The position numbers and the translations under genes are program-made. A stretch of 15,869 bases of DNA. It comes from JBAZKV01 sp964443545 (GTDB lineage Bacteria; Margulisbacteria; WOR-1; JAKLHX01; JBAZKV01). The stretch lies in assembly GCA_964443545.1 (NCBI GenBank), contig CAYUCV010000023.1, positions 1-15,869 on the forward strand, given 5' to 3'. Of the stretch, positions 13,918 through 15,869 are shown piece by piece; position 1 is the first letter of the stretch, and every line of letters starts with the position of its first letter. The notes below the pieces were generated by a model. That model did no database searches. It was not told where the DNA came from and saw only the letters and a list, made by a program, of their open reading frames with translations.

Positions 13918-13932
13918 GGTCTTTTGGGGTAA
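13918..13932 (+). promoter_or_regulatory. candidate operator, copy 2 (before the ACP gene)
   Basis: GGTCTTTTGGGGTAA matches the element at 13168-13183 except for one missing G. It is preceded by TTTTTTT and again has a TTTGG direct repeat, here about 8 bases apart. It lies 28 bases before the ACP start codon in a 63-base spacer. No clear promoter accompanies it: TATCAT at 13940-13945 is possible, but would start transcription inside the ribosome-binding site. Confidence 0.5.
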
Positions 13933-13960
13933 GATAAATTATCATAAAAAGGAGGCTAAA

Positions 13961-14203
13961 ATGGATGAAGCAGAAGTCTTTGAAAAAGTAAAAAAGATAG
14001 CGGTTGAAATTTTGGGCGCGGATGAAAAAAACGTTTTACGGACGGTGTCATATAAAAGTCTTGGGGCTGATTCATTGGATACCGTTGAGCTTGTTCTGGC
14101 TCTTGAAGAGGAATTTGGCTTGGAGATCCCCGATGATGAAGCGGAAAAAATCATTACCTTAGGAGATGCTGTAAAGTATGTTTTTGGAAGAAAAAGTGCT
14201 TAA
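13961..14203 (+). CDS. acpP: acyl carrier protein
   Basis: An 80-residue acidic acyl carrier protein that carries acyl chains on a 4'-phosphopantetheine arm. The modification site is S38 in GADSLDTVEL, and the helix III region EEEFGLEIPDDEAEKIITLGDAVKYV is typical. The start is ATG 13961, six or so bases after AAAGGAGG (13948-13955). A longer frame from 13904 is rejected because it lacks that signal and reads through the candidate operator. It could be the housekeeping ACP or a dedicated one. The neighbours (regulator, acyltransferase, glycosyltransferase) rather than fab genes make a dedicated role in a lipid or glycolipid pathway possible. The downstream gene overlaps its 3' end. Confidence 0.95.
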   Translation: MDEAEVFEKVKKIAVEILGADEKNVLRTVSYKSLGADSLDTVELVLALEEEFGLEIPDDEAEKIITLGDAVKYVFGRKSA

Positions 14204-14879
14204 GCAGGTTATTGGCGGGTACTATATTGAGGTTGCAGCTTTTTTGCTTTGGCTGCTTTCTCTTACTATTAATAAGACAGTAAGGTTCAAGATCGTAGGG
14301 GAAGAATGGCTGTCAGGCCATTATGATAACAGGGAAAACTTTGTTTTTGCTTTTTGGCATCAGGCAACTTTTCCTTTGTTTTATCATTTTCGCGACCGCA
14401 ATATTTTTATCGCGCCGCTGGATAACACCCGTGGAGAAATACTTGCACGCTTTGCCAAAAGATATAGCTACCGAATTTTGCGGACTCCGGCCGGTAATGA
14501 CTATTCAGTGAGGGCTCGCAGTTTTTTGCGTACTCTAAGGATGTTAAAACAAGGGGATGACGTAGCCATTGCGGTTGATGGACCGCCGGAAGAGTTGATG
14601 TATAAGGCCAAACCAGGAGCATTGCTGCTGGCAAAAATGACAGGGCGACCAATCGTTGCCATCGGGGTTCATGTATCCCAGAAGCTGATGCTGAAAAAGA
14701 GATGGGACAATTATATTATTCCCATGCCTTTTAGCTCCGTAACCATAATGATCGATAAGCCTTTTATGGTCAACAAAAAAGCGGACGAATTTCAACTGAA
14801 GGATGAAGCGGAAATACTTGAAAAACGGCTTCACAGGATCACATTTGAGGCTGCTGTGAAAAGAGGAAAACCGGCATGA
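14178..14879 (+). CDS. DUF374 / lysophospholipid acyltransferase-family protein
   Basis: A 233-residue LPLAT-superfamily protein close to DUF374, a family of membrane-associated acyltransferase-like proteins often linked to LPS or glycolipid assembly. Visible features are an N-terminal hydrophobic segment (~17-31), FAFWHQATFP (58-67) with the family Trp-His, APLDNTRGEILARFAKR (79-95), and VAIAVDGPPEE (129-139) followed by AKPGALLLAKMTGRPIVAIG (144-163). These match the family layout of WHG, S/DGE and DGPRGP...G blocks, with substitutions (NTRGE, DGPPEE). The ATG at 14178 would overlap the ACP gene by 26 bases and has AGGAGA 11 bases upstream; a GTG at 14196 with GGAAG five bases upstream, overlapping by 8 bases, is a real alternative. 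The stop overlaps the next gene as ATGA. Confidence 0.85.
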   Translation: MFLEEKVLKQVIGGYYIEVAAFLLWLLSLTINKTVRFKIVGEEWLSGHYDNRENFVFAFWHQATFPLFYHFRDRNIFIAPLDNTRGEILARFAKRYSYRILRTPAGNDYSVRARSFLRTLRMLKQGDDVAIAVDGPPEELMYKAKPGALLLAKMTGRPIVAIGVHVSQKLMLKKRWDNYIIPMPFSSVTIMIDKPFMVNKKADEFQLKDEAEILEKRLHRITFEAAVKRGKPA

Positions 14880-15869
14880 GTATTATCTACTGGAGCATGG
14901 TTGTCTGCACAATAGCAGTTTCAGGAGTTATGTTGTGGCGTCTGATACAAATACTAACTCTTTTTTTGCGGAAGTCCAAGCAATACGGCAAAGGCAGAAT
15001 CGTTCCGGATGAAAGATTGCTAACGGTTACCATCCTTGTTCCAGCATATAACGAAGAAAAAGTGATCAAAAAAACAATGGAAACGCTCCAAAAGATAGAA
15101 TATCCGGACGATAAACTTGAGATTTTGATAATAAATCCAAAATCAAAGGATAATACATCACGGATAGCAAAAGATATTGCCGTGCGGTCAAAAAGAAATA
15201 TAAAGGTTATTGACGCTGTCAACGGTTTTAATGTCCACGGAAAACCAAGAGCGCTTAACTTTGCGCTGAAATATGCGGACGGTGAAGTTGTTGTCGTCTA
15301 TGACGCGGATAGTCTGGTGGATAAAATGGCTGTCAAACATCTTATTTCCACAATGGTTAAAGATCCGGAACTGGCAATGGTGTTTGGAACGCGCAAAGGC
15401 CTTAATCCCCACGGCTTTTTTGCGCGGCTGGCATATTTGGAATCGCTTGCTCAACAGCTTTTAACGGAAACTGCGCCGCCGAAAGAAGGCGAGCAGAGCT
15501 TTCTTTTTTCTCCGGGCACGAATGTTGCGATAAGAAAACAGGTAATCAAAAAGCTTAGCGGGTGGGACGATAACGCGCTTACAGAAGACTTTGAACTTTC
15601 ACTAAGACTTCATTTGCATGGTTATAAGATCGAATATGTGCCTTTTGCTGTTTCCCATGAAGAAGTGCCTGAAAAGATCAGGGTTTGGATAGCCCAAAGG
15701 ACGCGCTGGGCCAGGGGAGGGTGGCATGTTTTTTTGAAAATGTTGATGCAAATGAAGGGGCATCTTAAAGCAAAAAAAATAAAGTTTATAAACATCATAA
15801 TCTTTTACAAGCTATTGGAGTTCTATTCACCGCTTTTAGGACTTATTCTTGAAGATGCGCTTTTTATCC
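14876..15869 (+). CDS. membrane family-2 glycosyltransferase, runs off the window
   Basis: A processive-type GT2 glycosyltransferase that would transfer sugar from an NDP-sugar at the inner membrane face. ATG 14876 overlaps the previous stop (ATGA) with AAGAGG upstream. The frame stays open to the window edge (331 residues). An N-terminal membrane helix (~7-31) precedes the GT-A domain with TILVPAYNEE (52-61), HGKPRALNFAL (121-131), YDADS (142-146, metal-binding DxD), TEDFELSLRL (236-245, catalytic base) and the QRTRWARG motif (274-281). A further membrane segment begins near 304. This order is that of chitin/hyaluronan/cellulose-synthase-like and poly-GlcNAc synthase enzymes. Odd feature: the first Asp block, normally DDGSxD, reads NPKSKD (87-92). 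Product sugar and acceptor cannot be told. Confidence 0.92.
   Translation, partial: MSIIYWSMVVCTIAVSGVMLWRLIQILTLFLRKSKQYGKGRIVPDERLLTVTILVPAYNEEKVIKKTMETLQKIEYPDDKLEILIINPKSKDNTSRIAKDIAVRSKRNIKVIDAVNGFNVHGKPRALNFALKYADGEVVVVYDADSLVDKMAVKHLISTMVKDPELAMVFGTRKGLNPHGFFARLAYLESLAQQLLTETAPPKEGEQSFLFSPGTNVAIRKQVIKKLSGWDDNALTEDFELSLRLHLHGYKIEYVPFAVSHEEVPEKIRVWIAQRTRWARGGWHVFLKMLMQMKGHLKAKKIKFINIIIFYKLLEFYSPLLGLILEDALFI

Noticed and set aside
13904..13960. Longer ACP start upstream of 13961
   Set aside because: It adds residues unlike any ACP, lacks a ribosome-binding site, and reads through the shared candidate operator; AAAGGAGG marks 13961.
1..15869. CRISPR array, transposase, phage or toxin-antitoxin genes
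   Set aside because: No regularly spaced repeats, transposase motifs, terminal inverted repeats or phage genes were seen on either strand.

Overview
This 15.9 kb window is a bacterial chromosomal segment, probably from a metagenome or draft assembly, because it holds two runs of exactly 100 N (3631-3730 and 8855-8954). All recognisable genes are bacterial housekeeping families: acetate kinase, DNA polymerase III delta, a division-type penicillin-binding protein, TrpRS, ScpA/ScpB, a RodZ-like protein, QueE, CarB and acyl carrier protein. The species cannot be named from sequence alone. Several proteins look divergent (ScpA, the response regulator, the glycosyltransferase), and several genes appear to be leaderless, so an uncultured, poorly sampled lineage is plausible. 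Acetate kinase suggests fermentative or acetogenic energy metabolism. RodZ, a class B PBP and MreB-type morphogenesis logic suggest a walled, shaped cell.

Layout. (1) 1-841: a tRNA cluster (Lys-UUU, Asp-GUC, Phe-GAA, Thr-UGU), then a single-domain response regulator, then a second tRNA-Thr (CGU) almost identical to the first. (2) 970-3630: acetate kinase, a glyoxalase-II-like metallo-beta-lactamase-fold hydrolase, and the 5' part of holA, cut by gap 1. (3) 3731-8854: the 3' part of a division PBP, then a compact operon trpS-scpA-scpB-rodZ-queE with 1-4 nt overlaps from scpA onward; queE is cut near its end by gap 2. (4) 8955-13127: an unrecognised minus-strand gene (5' end intact, 3' end lost in gap 2) divergent from carB, which has no adjacent carA. 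(5) 13130-15869: a visibly more AT-rich cassette of a winged-helix regulator, an acyl carrier protein, a DUF374/LPLAT-family acyltransferase and a membrane family-2 glycosyltransferase running off the window end.

The signals most worth following are: a near-identical 15-16 base element (GGTCTTTTGGGGGTAA) upstream of both the regulator and the ACP gene, which suggests that the regulator controls itself and the ACP-acyltransferase-glycosyltransferase genes; a recurring promoter architecture in which an extended -10 box ends only 7-11 nt before the start codon with no Shine-Dalgarno, predicting leaderless mRNAs for the MBL hydrolase, trpS and carB; a G-poor, repeat-like stretch translated in frame inside queE; and a glycosyltransferase whose usual first Asp motif is altered.
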